Shown: positions 45,388 to 61,491, counted from the first letter of the stretch. The stretch: DNA of 64,000 bases from Arthrinium phaeospermum (GCA_006503535.1 QYRS01000003.1:930001-994000), one strand, 5' to 3'. Numbers and translations: made by a program. Notes: generated from the sequence alone by a model not told the origin.

Positions 45388-46674
45388 CTAATCTCGCACC
45401 TCCATACCTCCCCACTCGAGCACTCGGAAAGCCTCTGCATCCTTCATGGTTTCCTGATCCTGTCCAACATGGGTCACCCAGTCGATGGGCGCTCGCGAGT
45501 CATCAGAGCCAGGGTCGACACCTGAAAAGAGCATGAAGACTCTGCTGATGGTCTTGGGGGGCTCGACACCGCTGATGTAGATAGCCGCGGCCTTCTCGAA
45601 GGCTGCTTGGGGCACAAAGGCGAACTTGATGAGCTTCTCGCCATCTCGGATACGCTGGAAGGCCGGGAGCCAGTAGACGATGAACTCGGTTCGCATTGCT
45701 GCAGTGAGGCAGAGGTCCTTGAGGATGGAGTCGAGACGGGTAATAAATTGCTCGAACGGGAGCGCCTCGTGTAGATGCTGCAGGAACGGCAGCGGGGCGG
45801 CCGGGTTGAAGGAATCCAGATCGGTCTTTGGGGCGTAATCTCCGCGCTGATGCGACTCTGCCTCCCAAAAGAGGTAGGAACAGTCAAGACCTGTCATGTT
45901 GTCTCGCATCGTGCCATCCGGCTGAACGTCGACTGTCCATGCGGCGCCGGTTCTGCCCGAGTAGGCAGCTGTGAAGGGTGTGGCCAGGGGATAGAGGACG
46001 CTGAAAGTCCACTCAGGACAGAGCGTCACCTCAACTTCGACGTCGCTCAGAGGTTTTGGCGACAAGAGGTAGATGGCCGGTTTGCCACCCCTCAAGGTAC
46101 ATAACGCAACCAGCTCTGAGCCTTCAGCAACCCCATAAGAGTCCAATGGCATGCCGTCCTTCAGGCGCTTGCCTTCGAATATGAAAGCGACTTGATCTGG
46201 TGGAATGCCTTCCATGTTCTGATAAGCATATTTCAGCTGCAAAACCGATGCCGAGAGTTTGGTTCTGAGTTGGACAATTTTGCCCGTAAGCGTCCGGACT
46301 GTGATGTTTACATCTCTCTCAAGTACGGAGGGGGCTGAGACGCGAGAATGTTCTTCAACTTGCTCAGGCTTGATGGCATCGACACCTCGATCACGCTTTG
46401 GTCGGTTTCCGGTGATGTCCAGGTAGATGCCCGAGCCATCTCGGACACCTCCCCAGGCGTCATGGTCCAGTTCCCACAAGGGCGATGAGTCGATACAGAT
46501 ATTGGGTCGATACAAGATGCGGAGTTGCTCGATATGTCGGTCATCGAGAGAGAATGATTGGGAAACCTTGGCCAGCATCTGCTGCCAAGTGGCTGGCTTG
46601 GGGATGTAAAGACGACGGTCTAGGTAAGTCACGCCGATGAACGACATCTTGGGCGGTGTTTCTATGGTTGTCAT
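45388..46674 (-). CDS. ubiquitin-like domain fused through LRGG to a KPxIYL-type domain
   Basis: 428 residues from ATG 46674; the longer frame begins with TTG, so this start is preferred. Residues 1-115 are an N-terminal region of unknown fold. Residues about 122-197 are strongly ubiquitin-like: VRTLTGK, EGIPPDQ, IFEGKRLKDG, ending LCTLRGG. Lys at the positions of ubiquitin K11, K27 and K48 are kept; K63 is not. The GG (196-197) is followed at once by KPAIYLLSPKP, the opening of a domain seen in bacterial and fungal proteins as KPVIYLYP...WxVxxxPDG...YLFWE; here WTVDVQPDGT and YLFWEAE match. The end (about 290-428) is of unknown fold. Either a rigid fusion or a precursor cut after GG by a deubiquitinase; neither is proven. 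Confidence 0.85.
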   Translation of the reverse strand: MTTIETPPKMSFIGVTYLDRRLYIPKPATWQQMLAKVSQSFSLDDRHIEQLRILYRPNICIDSSPLWELDHDAWGGVRDGSGIYLDITGNRPKRDRGVDAIKPEQVEEHSRVSAPSVLERDVNITVRTLTGKIVQLRTKLSASVLQLKYAYQNMEGIPPDQVAFIFEGKRLKDGMPLDSYGVAEGSELVALCTLRGGKPAIYLLSPKPLSDVEVEVTLCPEWTFSVLYPLATPFTAAYSGRTGAAWTVDVQPDGTMRDNMTGLDCSYLFWEAESHQRGDYAPKTDLDSFNPAAPLPFLQHLHEALPFEQFITRLDSILKDLCLTAAMRTEFIVYWLPAFQRIRDGEKLIKFAFVPQAAFEKAAAIYISGVEPPKTISRVFMLFSGVDPGSDDSRAPIDWVTHVGQDQETMKDAEAFRVLEWGGMEVRD

Positions 46675-46777
46675 CGACTTCAAGTTGAAGGGTTGTTCAG
46701 GTGGGCAAGTGGTGAGAAACGCGGTTGGGGGTAAACAGGAACTTCTCAAGTGGTCTTGGGAGAAGTTTAATAGGTCT

Positions 46778-46797
46778 AGGTAGCTAGCTAGCTACCT
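46778..46797. repeat. 20-bp perfect palindrome upstream of the ubiquitin-like gene
   Basis: AGGTAGCTAGCTAGCTACCT equals its own reverse complement. It lies 104-123 bp before the ATG of the ubiquitin-like fusion gene, within its probable promoter. Confidence 0.7.
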
Positions 46798-49700
46798 GGA
46801 AACCCGACATCTGAGGTGTAGCTTCTTGAAAAGCTGCCTTTACGCGTGTTTGAATAGAATAAAATACCAGCAGCTTCCAGTTAATGGGGTTATTGTTTCA
46901 GGCTACTGGATCTCTTAACAATTATTGCCGACTATTTCCTTGCGGTCAGTTATTTTTGAGGAGCTACAATGTCTACATCCAATCCAGGTGCCTTCTTTTG
47001 CTAAAAACAGTCCATGTGAGATACCCTTACATTCTGTGTGATGCCATTTCATTGTTGTGTTTTATTAACACTTCGCCCTTTTCATCCTGCACGTCGGCCG
47101 TTCCCCATGAGTAGTTACGTTACATCCCTGTCACGTCTCCTTTGCTTCTAGAGCAGTGTTGAAGATTCGTCGACCCAAAGATAGCTGCCTAATAATGAAT
47201 TTTGTTTCACCAGCATCTCCCATCATCTCCATAACCATTGTAACACCCAAAATCCAGGAGACCGTGTGGCAGCTCGCCATTCTGCGATGCCCATATCATT
47301 CTCCAACCTGTCGAATGCGAGTGGGCGCATAAATATCCCAAGCCGACTCGGTATCTGAACTCGGGCGCTTGGTTGAAGCTTGTGCTGCACTGTACTCTCG
47401 CGCATTTCTCACACACCAATGGTATTCGTAGCTCGAGTAGAAAAAGATCTCGGCCACCCGCTTCCCATGACGGAGGATGAAGACAACGACCCTTTGCCAC
47501 TTTGTTTTTCTCCTACTCCCCAGACGCTGGAATCTGTTTGCGGATCTCCAGTCCTTCCTCGGTAGTAGTTCGGTCATGGAGTCCATCGTTAACGAGGGAA
47601 CTTGTTGCACAGTCTGTTGGAACTTTCGGCATGGATTGTGGATGGCAGCTGCAAGATTCAGGGCGAGCGTCGACTTGAAGGGCAGTAGAGGGGATCTAGA
47701 GAGTGACTGGCTTGGCTCAAGATTCGGTTCTATTCACCTGCTTAAGCATGGACAACCAAGTGACGTTAAGAAAGAGATACGTTGGAGTAGCCTGGGCCCA
47801 GTACTACTACCCACAACAACTAGAAAGCCGCATCAGATCATATTATGCGATAGGAGTGTGAACAGGGCATCAGGGATGAAAGAAGATCCATTCGAGGGAA
47901 CGGTCCGTGAGCGAAACAGCTCGACTTAATACTGAAGGATACCCCGGATTTGCAGGATCTGAAACATACCACCCAAGCCATCAGCGCGAAGGATCGTCTT
48001 ACTGCATCGGAATCAACGAATAACGGGCAAGCCCGATTGCGCTGCCAAGATGTGAAGTACGTACGCAGGAAAAGTTGTTAGATATTACCCCATTAGGCAA
48101 ATCACCATGATGTCAGCTTGAAGCGGGCCAGATAGATGCATGTATTCTTATGTTTATAAATAGACTAAGATGGATCGTTCCGTTCCCATTCCCGATACTC
48201 AGTTGTGAAACGTCCCGCTGCAGCCGGGGTGCACCGTAAGCTTGCATGGCTAGCCCCGGTGAGATTTGTGCACCCGACACGGCCGATAGGGAGAAGATTG
48301 ACACCCGTATAGTCTTTGGCTCAGCCGATGACGCACCCTCTATGTGATCCCATCTTGGCTGCTGATGGCATCCAGGAGGGAAACACTTGCACGTAGCGAT
48401 GGGGGAAGCTAGCTGAAAAATTCAGGAGGTCAAGCTTCCGTAAGATAGCATAGCATAGTTCGATCAAGCGGTCATTCGACGATTTTCGAACTAATGCAGT
48501 TGTGGACATCCTTTACGTTCAACGTGTAAAGTCATGTTGTCTTCATATCGAAGAAACTTCATAGGTGTGGCCTTGATTGGTCCCAGAACCCTGAATATTA
48601 AAGTGTATACCATATTCTATACATGATCCTAGAGGGTGCTACTTGAGGCCTGGTGAAAGATGTCGACTTGCCCCTTGTATTACGTTGGTGTTTCGCTGCT
48701 GGACTATGGCCCCGTCACACCGAGCCACATCCTGCAGACTGGAGTAGCCAGCAAGAATAACACTGGGTCCACACAGGTGCTTATGCAGGTCGAATTGTGA
48801 TCCGAGAGGATCAAGCCGTCTGGGTAGGGTCCATATCTACCCGTTTACAGGGGGGCACGCCACAATCTTTTGGATTGGGAATGCGTTATGTACCATGCCA
48901 TAATGCCTCATTTCGACGGCAAGACTAGATAGTGACTACAGATAGGACACTGCTTCGCTCTAGATACAGCACAGAAGCAGCTAAACTCTAAGGGTCATTG
49001 CATGTAAGTTTGGGTGGCGCTCATCGACCGTGGGGAGAGAGCAGAAGCAAGGAGCGTGGCAAATCGAGAATTTCCTCAGGACCATGGAGTGTTATGGATA
49101 TGAGCAAGACATGTGTAACAGCAACTGGCGACGCCACCGAGCAGAAGCAAGAGGCGTTTGTTGGAAGCAGGAGTTCATCAAGGATGCCTGCCTGTCGGCT
49201 CCTGACCTACAACCAAGTTCTGTGGTGTGTTTCCCAACGTGACTAGATGTTTTCAATTCGCCAGCTGGCAAAAAGAGTCAATCCATGAAGCGAGTCTCAC
49301 GATCCTCGTAAAGATTATGGCAATTTGGGAATCGATTGGTGTATGCGGTTGCGCGCATGTAGACCAGACAGCACCCGAGTGTCGATGGGTTTGTCTCCTA
49401 TCGCTCCAAGCAGAAGTCTCAAAACACCAGCGGCTTCAGTTTGGGAATTTCTCATGGCGTCAGTTCACAGCTTTGATATGTAGTCCGCATCGTCTCTGGC
49501 GCATGCGGGGGCTTCATCATCAAAGGTTCACAGTGGTGGTCTGTCTCCTCGTGGGGCCGCCTCATCGATCGATCACCTTGACTTACCCACACAACTCCAA
49601 AGAGAGTTCACAGAGGCATCGCCGCGACTGATGAAGAACCTGGGGGACAGCTTCGAAGTAATTCCATTTGAGTGCAAGTGTATGTATGCTGTCTGCAGTT

Positions 49701-52700
49701 CTCATTCGCATGAATTTGGCCAGTCCCTTATGTGGCGTGACTTGGCCAAGTCGGTGAGTTTAATATCGGACCGAGCCGGCGGCTACTGGGCTGGATCGTA
49801 CGTTCAGAGCTGCTTCAGGAGCTATTGCTAGCAGGAGGACCGAAATGGCTGGCCCCATCCGTTTCCATTGACACCGCGCGCCACAACCCAAATTGGGCGG
49901 ACCAGGATGGAAAAGTGGCTCGAAACGTTCGTTTGTCAGCAAAAACGAACGTCCATCCATCATGGCATGATGTTATTCGGTGGGGACCTGGTCGGCGCAG
50001 TTGCAGGATCGCGACCCCTCATCGCTTCCGAGCTGGGTTATTCGGCCCTTGTGCACCCCGGCCGAAAGCGCCAGAGAACTCCGTTACGATCGGGCGGGCT
50101 GGGTAGGCCGGATACCACCATTGACCCATGCCAAAGTCGCAGAGAAGCTGGCAATCGTTCGATATTTCGGGATATCACGGTCAAGGAGACGCACCATTGA
50201 ACGGAACCAAGTTGCGTGAATGCAAATGTGGCATATTGTTCGCGCTCGTAGTGGTAGAAGTTAGCAGTTTGAAACGCGAGTATATGGAGAGTTTCTTTCG
50301 AGCTGATGGACAGTATGCGTAAAAAGCGCCGTACTGCGTAAGTTCGCCTAGATAATCCCGCAAGTCAGACCACGGAGGTCCCGTTGGACCAAAATGCCCG
50401 GCGTCTCCGGAAGGGCGCGGAGTTATGATCTGCCAATGGACACGTAAAGGCCCGTGATGGTTCAAGGTGATTGGGAAACCGGCGGCGGGCGGCATGTGCC
50501 CTTTTTGAACGAGACCCTGGATAATCCTGCGGCGCAGGCAAACCCCCCCTACCATGGAGGGGTTTCTATTGCTTGGAGGGGCAGGATCAGCCTTACATGA
50601 CGCATGGTTTTCCCAATAGGTCTGGTTATGGCAGCACAACAAACCTGCTCGCTGTTACGTTGATACGCGAATATCGAGCCGTATTACGACTTCGCGATGC
50701 ACTTGTCCACGCATAGGGTATGTGGCTCCAACGCCGCGGCCAGTGACAGAGGACGTTTGGTCCGCGTGTGGCGAGACTTTGCCCAGCCGTATCAGCCGGC
50801 ATACGGGAATTGGGACTCTGTCAGGCGAACATGGGAAATAGGCCCGTTTACATAGACAAGTCGGCCCGCAATTGTGCTAGGTCGGGTTTCGTTACCCAGC
50901 GAGTTCGGGCGGCTTGTTCAGATAGAGAACGCAGTAGAAACCCGTTTTGTTTCTTTCTTTTGGTAGCAGACCGAAATAGGCCAACCTCAGGGTTCTGCCC
51001 AGGGTTTGCGGATATAGGGGCCGAAACATCTGGGAAACAACGTAACGTGCTTGGCACATGCACGTTGCCTAAGATCTGCGCGGGATTCGTTGTTTCGTGG
51101 CTGGTCAAAGGCACTAGATTGGTCCGGACAGGTATGCGATATGCAGTACGTAGGGTCCAGACATGCCCAGGCCAGAAGCTTCCAGGTTGTAGGCCCAGCA
51201 GCCAAGCGTTGCAGTGTTGGCGAGGTAGGCGACAAGCGACAGTGCTTGCCGGTGCTGGCTGGAGACTGGCTGTTACCAATAGGTAAGCAGATACCAGCGG
51301 GCTCCGCTATCGCATGGCCTGGCCCAGACGGTGAGTGGGTGTCATTTATGTGACAAACGTTCGATAATCATGTCCGTCCACAGGCCGGGACCTGACCTGA
51401 CCTGATTACGCCCGGATTCGACGGAGCTCGCCCATGCGCGCCGCACGTTGGCATGGCATTTTGCAGGAAATCACTTGACAGTCGCATCACGGCGACGAGA
51501 CGCGAATGGATCTCGGCCCTCTTTATACAGTAGAGTGGCGCCCCCGGGCTAACTAGATCTGCAGCGACCCTTGGGCCGAAAAGCATCGGGCAATATCGTG
51601 AGAGCTTCCCGCAGCCCGCCTATAGCACCAGCAGTACCGAGATTCCGGATACTGCAGCCGTACCATTTTCGTAGTAGCCAATAGCGAGGCTGACGCTCGG
51701 CTTGTAATAAGTTGTCACAATGGTACCTGGCCTGTACAAGGGACTGTTTGAAGCTGATGTGAAGCAGCGCCTGCAAGCTCTTTGGCGTTTGGTAGCCCAG
51801 TAACCTGACAATGCCATCATGGTCCCCGAGTCCCCTCAAATTCCTCTGAAGAAGGCCCGGCCGGTGGTTTGCTGTGGCAAGCTCCGTTCCACCGAATAGG
51901 GCGATGAGTTATTTTTACCCTTCCTTACTCGTATGAGAAACGAATGCTGTGCCAACCACAGATAGCCAGAGCTACCTTGCCCAGCCTTTATCAAGGAGAA
52001 AATTTTACCAACCCAATATCCCGTGCCTGGGGCAAGCTCCTGTTACGCGCACTGTCGCAAGAGCTTGGTGTTAGTGAGAGCTGCTTGGGGACTGTACTTT
52101 TGCTGGACTGGAGCAGAGCGGGGGCGGGGGTTGGCATGGATGGGCAAGGATGGAAATTGGAATGCCCAGGCGAGATAGGACCGCCAACAAAGACAGATTA
52201 GAAGGACGACAAAACTCTGATATCCAAAAGTTGAGAAGGCACGCTACGGACTACGATCGAACCGTTTGCCAAGGTGAAGAACATAGGTCGTAGACGCTTC
52301 ATCTATCTATCCATCAACACCCATAATGCCTTTTCTCCGTTCGCCATGGCAAGCTGCATTGATCGCATCGAATATATCGATTGCCCCAGATAGATCCCAA
52401 ACTTTTAGTTGCAGGTAGAGCTGAGTGGGAGGACAGCTCAGCTAGGTAGCGGCCCTACCTGGTCTAGCGCCTTAGGTAGAGCTCCTGCTGGTAGAAGGGG
52501 AAGGGGGATGAAGTCACTGGCAAGTACTCCTTAGCCGATCAGTACAGTGCCAGAGGGGGAAGCCCCGAGTTTGTGCCTCCAAACGCACGGGTCAGTTGTG
52601 CCCCTCCTTTGCTGCGGTTTCCCAACCTTTGCCAGTGGCCTTGCTGAAGTCATCAACGCCCCCACCAAATCCGAGAGTGCCCCTCCTTTAGTTTGATTTG

Positions 52701-52749
52701 GCTTGTTGCAGACACAGAGGGAAATACAGCGAGCTATCAGAAACAGTTA

Positions 52750-53960
<1,211 letters not shown>

Positions 53961-54378
53961 ATTCGAGCAACACCAAAACTATAGACTGAGGACATGAGAC
54001 AGGCAGGAACTCCTGGAAATGGGTAATCACGAAAACAAAAAGCGGCTAGCCGCCGTTATGATATGAATGAATAAGGATTGGGAGAACCGCGCCTCTCGCG
54101 TCTTGGGAGATAGAACAAAAATGAAATCAATGACATTAAATCCCTAAAACTGCCGCTTCTTCACTTTGTCCATTAAGGAATCGTCTCATGTGAAATCAAA
54201 GTATTGGTATGATACAAGACTCTATGACTGTCTGACTGGTTCTGCAACAAAGCTTCTCATTATTCCATTTTGATACCTGCCCACTGAACGCCGTACTGTA
54301 CTTTGGTATAAGCAAGCTCATTCTTCTTTCAACTCTTCGTATAAACCAACGAACGCCTTTCTTCAATAATCAACACAT
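53961..54378. other. intergenic between convergent genes
   Basis: 418 bp shared 3' flank of GAPDH and RuvB-like 2, AT-rich; no gene seen. Confidence 0.5.
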
Positions 54379-55957
<1,579 letters not shown>

Positions 55958-58276
55958 TTTGTCAGATTTGGAGTCAACCACAGACTCTCTATGCGATCGT
56001 TGGGTGGCTTGCGAGAAGAACGTCTTTTCCTAGAGCGACAAGGTATGATTGGTGTTGGTCAATGGGCTGGTGCTTTTCGCGGATAGAGCTTTGGGACAGC
56101 TGAGGCTGGCAAAATTCAATGCTGGAATTACTGGAATGACCGCCGACTGGCACGCGTCTTGCGATGGAGCTTGGGTGTCTGTGGCGCTTATCGGGCGGAG
56201 GGAGGCTGGAGCTCTGACCCAAGCCACAAAATGGGTACATATGCGCAAGTACCTACAGCATTCTGGTTGCTTCTGCTGACCCGACTCCCCTTGCAAAGAC
56301 CCGGCAACCGGCAGCTCTACCGAGCTTTGGCCGCCAGCAGCGAGCAGTTTGCCGTGAGAACCAAAATTGTTCATTCCCATTAGGGACTTATACTTGTTTG
56401 CTTTCTTCTTCTCGAGAAGGATTGCCTCCGCTCAGAGTCACAGTACCATTCCATCAGCGACGGCAATAGCGGTGAGGGGAGACGGCGAATCAAAGCAGTA
56501 TATGTTTGGTGAAGGCTTTGCTTTTTCTGCTTCTCGTACAACCTCTTGGCTCAGCTGGGATATGAGAGCGCAGCCAGTCAAGTCGATGCCCGCACTTTCT
56601 CCTCTCTTCTAGAGCAAACAAACTGCTATCAAGATCCGTTTGTAAGTGCAATCAAAGATTAACGAGATCTCCGTGGTAACTGCCACGGCTATATACCAGC
56701 ACTGACGTTATTGCCCGTTTGCTGGTTACCTACTGTTTACCATTGGAACTTAAGGCACCTGCTCCAACGCACGAGCAGAAGATCAATACGAAGAGGTTAA
56801 ACGCGTAAGATGTAAGATTCTATGTTGCGCCATGTAGTCTTTTAGATCCTCATTACTCCGTACTCGTTCTGGGTTTCAGTCAGTGGTCGGGCGAATCTAT
56901 GTACCTAAGGTAGGTACGAAGGCCGAGTTAGGAAGCAGCGTTTGCAAATCTTTAGTTAGGAGCTGAGCCCGGCTAATCGTACGTTATTCGCAAGCCACAT
57001 AACGCTGGCGCCCCTGCCATCTACAGCTATCAACTCCCTTGAAACAACCAGTGAGACAAACAGTTGCTCGCTGAATGGAGGTTTGCGATATACAAAGATA
57101 TATCCAATGTCTCCGGCGGAAAGAGCCTTGAGAGAGCAGCGTGACACGTATCTTGTGCAAGAGACCGCACATTACTCTTATGTTGTCAATAGTTGCTGCT
57201 GCTAGTCGTGGTCTTTCCCGACCATCCCCAGGATCTTCTGGATCTGTGACTACATCATGCAAACGCACTTCTCCTTTTCCAGGTATACCATGGGTTACTT
57301 CCGGCTTGTCGATCTCTTCTAGTAACCCACCTTTTCCGATGTGGTTTCCCGTAACAGCTAAGGAACATACGGGTATATTGATTGAATTAATTCACGTTCA
57401 TTCACGCAAAGGCCCCATCAGTCAAATATATGTACACAAACACACGCACATATCTTCAGTCACTTACACTCACACAAACACACACCATTGACATACCCTT
57501 CCCTCGATCGTCCAATAGGTGCCTTTTCGTCGATTCTGTATATGTGGCCACATACCCAATACTATGATTTTGTTCCTCGTGTGGTAACCAGCAGGTCCAA
57601 GACGCGGTGTATACACGACGTTTCCCCAATAATATTTCCAAGATTTCTCGGCTGTTCAGCGTCGGTGCTGATCTCGTTCACGTCATTCCTTCGCACTGTT
57701 AGCTGCAGCCATTGACCCCAGACCAGTGCGCTTCAGCTACTTTTCGGTGGTTCACAGGTTTCAGCCATCGCCGAACTATATCGATACCTACCTAATTTAC
57801 CTACCTGTCGGGTTCGCCTGTAGTTAGTTGCGAGTAAACGAGCCGCCGCGCGCCGTCTGTCAAAGTGCCGGACAGAAGACGGGGTTACCCGTCATCGAAC
57901 ACCCACAAATCGACAAGACCCCATCCATACCCATACCCTGATTTATCCATCTCCCACCAACCCGCCACTGCTCAACACTACGGCGATCTCAACCCGGGAT
58001 TTTATCCACACCTCGAATCTACAAAATTGTGTGTCGAGTGTGTAGCTGCTGCTGCTGCGATGCAGCTAACATCATCTGCAGTCACTGGCCGAAAGAGACT
58101 TGCCAGATTGGGTTGGTTGTCTGAACCTTACTTCTTCTGAGTCAACACCGCGTATCGCGTGTTTCAATTGCCACTCTGCACAACACCTTTCCCGAGCCGT
58201 AGCACCATCCATCCATACCTATTTATACATCCGTTACCACGTCTCTGCCACGAGCTGCCACGAGCTCCGTGAGACA
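55958..58276. other. 2.3 kb divergent intergenic region
   Basis: Promoters of RVB2 (left) and the coiled-coil gene (right). No gene found. Contains a CA-rich run at about 57431-57486 and TACCTACC-type repeats near 57788-57810. Confidence 0.5.
57431..57486. repeat. CA-rich simple sequence
   Basis: ACACAAACACACGCACA and, after a gap, ACACTCACACAAACACACAC; an imperfect CA microsatellite. Confidence 0.6.
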
Positions 58277-60831
58277 ATGCCGCCCTCCTACCAGACGAAG
58301 CAGGTGGGCTTCTCGGACGACCGACGGCGGAGTGGATACAATGGCGGCGGCGAGAACTATCAGTCCTATCGACCCCAAGACCGCGATCGCGATCGCGACC
58401 GCGACCGTGATGTTGCTAGGAGCGGGGATAAGAGCCTGAGCCGGCGGGAATCGGATCCTCGCGACTATCGAGATGACCGTGACAGGAGCCGTGACAGAGA
58501 AAGAGACTGGTCTAAGACACGAGACGATTCCCTGCAATTGAACACAAACATTCCTACGGGCCCGCGCATTCCTTCATCGTCTGCTAAGAGCTCTCCCATG
58601 AGCACACGGAGTAATGCCCCGCCTCCGCTCAGATCGTCAGTAACGAGTAAGTAAAGAGGGCGTGTAGAGCAACACAGTAGGGCGTGCATTTCCTCTGGCT
58701 AACACATACCGAACCAGCTCCCAGCGCAACATCGGCATCGAGTACACAACCCAATTCAACAAGTTGTCCGCTAGCCAAGGACCCCAAGTTGCAGTCAATT
58801 TTTAAGCAAGTCTGGGAGTGGGAAGACTTGATACGAAAGCGCACACTTTGTTCGGCCCAACGAGATAAGAAGAAGAAGGAAATCGAGGACCGGAAAATTA
58901 GCACGCAGAGCCTCGCTGTTGGTAACAGAAACGAGAATTCATCCTTCTTTGAAGCCCAACAGCGGCTTAAGGAGCACGACAAGAAAGAATGGGATGTGAT
59001 TAACAAACGCTTTCACGACTTTGACGACCCGTATGCCGATTATCTCGAAAACATCGCGGCGGCTATCTTTTCTGCATCAATGCCGAACGCCCCCAGCACA
59101 CAACCGCTGGACTCATCTGCTATGACGGCTTTCGAGAAGAAGACAGAAGAGAAGCTCGATGCGACAATTGCCTCGCTTGAAAAGAAGATGGAAGAGAAGT
59201 TCGATGCCAAGGTCGCCGCTCTGGAGAAGAAGATGGACGAAAGTCTCTCTACGAAAACTGCAGGCTTGGAGAAGGATCTCTCTCGGGCTCAGAAGGAAAT
59301 TGTGCAGCTCAAGACGGCACGCAAGCAGGCGGAGGAGAAGGCCTATGAGCTCCAATCCAATCTAGACGAAGCGCTGAAGACGGTTGAGAATATCGATCAA
59401 AAGACCGGAGCATCGGCTGCAGAGCTACTTTCTGGCCACGCAGCTCTGGAGGCCCGACAAGAGCAATTGCACGACGCTAATCGCAAAATCCAAGAGGAGG
59501 TCACGACTTTGACTGAACGAATTTCTGACGCCGATGGCAAGATCCAAGAAGAGGTTTCGGCCTTAACGGAACGGGTTTCCAAGGTAAGTCGGGAAACCAC
59601 AGGACGTGAGGCCGAAGTCGACTCTACGATCGCAACCATTCGCACTGCGATTTCAACTAAAGCGTCCACATCCGACCTTGAGGATGTGAAGGACGAGCAC
59701 TCCACCGATCTGGCCGACCTTAAGAGACAGGCCAAGGAACACGAGGATCAACTGACCGCACTCTCCACCGCGAAGACATCCCCTTTTCTTGCCGGCATCA
59801 ATGAGAAACTCAAAACACTGATCGCCGAGGTGTCGGTCATCAAACAATTACGAGATGATATACAAACGGCGCTGTACAGAACGGGGAAGTTGGAAGGCCA
59901 GGTTCAGGGTATGGACCCCGAAGCCCTGTTGAAGATTGTCGACGAATGGGACTCTTGTGCCATTACTCTGAAACTACCGAAGCTGGAAGACGACGTGCAG
60001 CATCTGAGACACGAGACAGACAAGCTGAAAGGACAGAGTGGGCGACTTGTTCAAGAACCAACTCCACCTGTTCCGGACGACGGCTTGCGGGAGGAGATGC
60101 GGAAGGAGATACAGGACAGCAATCGCCAAAAGGCTGAAGAAATCGCCCAGCTGCAGAACAAGATGCAGGCCAACTCGCTTAAACTCCTTAACATGGTGAA
60201 GACCCTACTGTCTCAGCAGGGTGAGTCGACTGCCAAACTTCTGGATAGCCTAAGCGCAAGGACCGACAAGCTCGAGTCCAAGAACGACCGCAATATCGAT
60301 ACGCAAAACACAGAGACCGAACTTCAAGCACAGAACCGTGCTGGTTTAATGACGACTGCACAATTTGATACACGAATCCAGAACATGAAGGACGAGCTTT
60401 CCTCTCTTTTAGCCGAACAAGTGAACAGAGACGTAAAGATGCCCTGCGATGCGCTGCTGGAAAGCTTCCGGCATCAACTTGCCGACCACAACGGCCGCGT
60501 CGAGCGCCTGAGCTTGGAGGTCGGCGTGATCAATACGCAATTCAGTAACGTATGGACCCAGCCACTCTGGGACCAGATTTGCCTCCAGGTCGATCAAAAC
60601 TACTCGGCGTTTGGGCCCCGGATCGACCGCAACGCAAAAAAGCTCACCGCGCTGGAAGACAAAGTTGCATTGCTGGTCGATAGAGTGGTTCCAGCTCCGC
60701 CCAAGCGGCCCGCTTCTCCTGCCGGGAGGCCGATCTCTTCTGAAGCGGCCTCGAAGAGGCAGAGACTGGGTGATAACACAGCTCCAGCCCCTAACGGTTC
60801 AGTTGGAGACTCTCGCCCTGGAGCGAACTAG
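58277..60831 (+). CDS. large coiled-coil protein with RD-rich N-terminus, probably nuclear
   Basis: Two exons (58277-58646, 58718-60831) over a 71-nt intron give 827 residues. ATG 58277 was chosen because the sequence from there (MPPSYQTKQVGFSDDRR) is low-complexity and hydrophilic, unlike the upstream frame. Residues 35-80 are Arg/Asp-rich with an RDRDRDRD run encoded by GATCGC-type repeats, and Ser/Arg stretches follow. From about 140 to 750 the chain is nearly all heptad/coiled-coil, including three perfect-length 15-residue repeats (262-306, each starting FEKK or LEKK) and a pair of QEEV-LTER repeats. The end has a basic patch (ASKRQRL), a likely nuclear signal. No family recognised; splicing or scaffold roles are guesses. 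Confidence 0.8.
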
Positions 60832-61491
60832 CGGCATTACCTGCGAATTCAAAAGCGTAGGGTCTGAAGAGCGAAGGATGTCATTTTGCGGCGTACCACG
60901 GCGTACCAAGGCGTCGAGCATTATACCCAAGGGTTGCATTTGGTTTTGCTTTTGGGCCATTGGCCAGTCTGTTACATGGTTTTGATCCCATCCAGGGACC
61001 CAAGGGAGAGAAGGTATGGCGTGCCAAAAAAAGAAAAGGGGGTGAAAACATGAGCCAGGCCACGTGTACATACTTTACGCCTGGAATACTGCCTATGATA
61101 TATGTTGAGTAGATGTAGGGACTCGGTACCACACACTCTCTTGGGTCAGATGGATGGCCTAAGGTACACTTAATAAGCGAATGGATTCATGAAGTAAAAA
61201 GTCCGTGTCTTTTGGTGAACTGGGCTATGCTATGTGCCTTGATGAATTGCTGATTTCACTTTTGCGGTCCGAACGCCATCTAACCATCTATGTTCTATCA
61301 TGATCCATCGTCACATAAACCTTTTCCTCGTGTCCGTCATGATATGGTACACCCAACCAAGCCTCTGCAAGCTTTCTCTGTCCCATTGTGTGCAATGCAT
61401 GCCGTTTCCCCCCTTTCCCGGAAGCGGCCGGCTCTGCCGCTGGCCGCCACTGCAGAGCCCAACAGTAGCATGAAAACCGTGAATCGCCGCT
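60832..61491. other. intergenic between convergent genes
   Basis: 660 bp shared 3' flank; AT-rich to mixed; no gene seen. Confidence 0.5.

Noticed and set aside
50768..51286. 172-codon plus-strand frame in the gene desert as a possible gene or transposon piece
   Set aside because: No transposase, reverse transcriptase or other motif; overlapping frames of similar length on both strands suggest chance.
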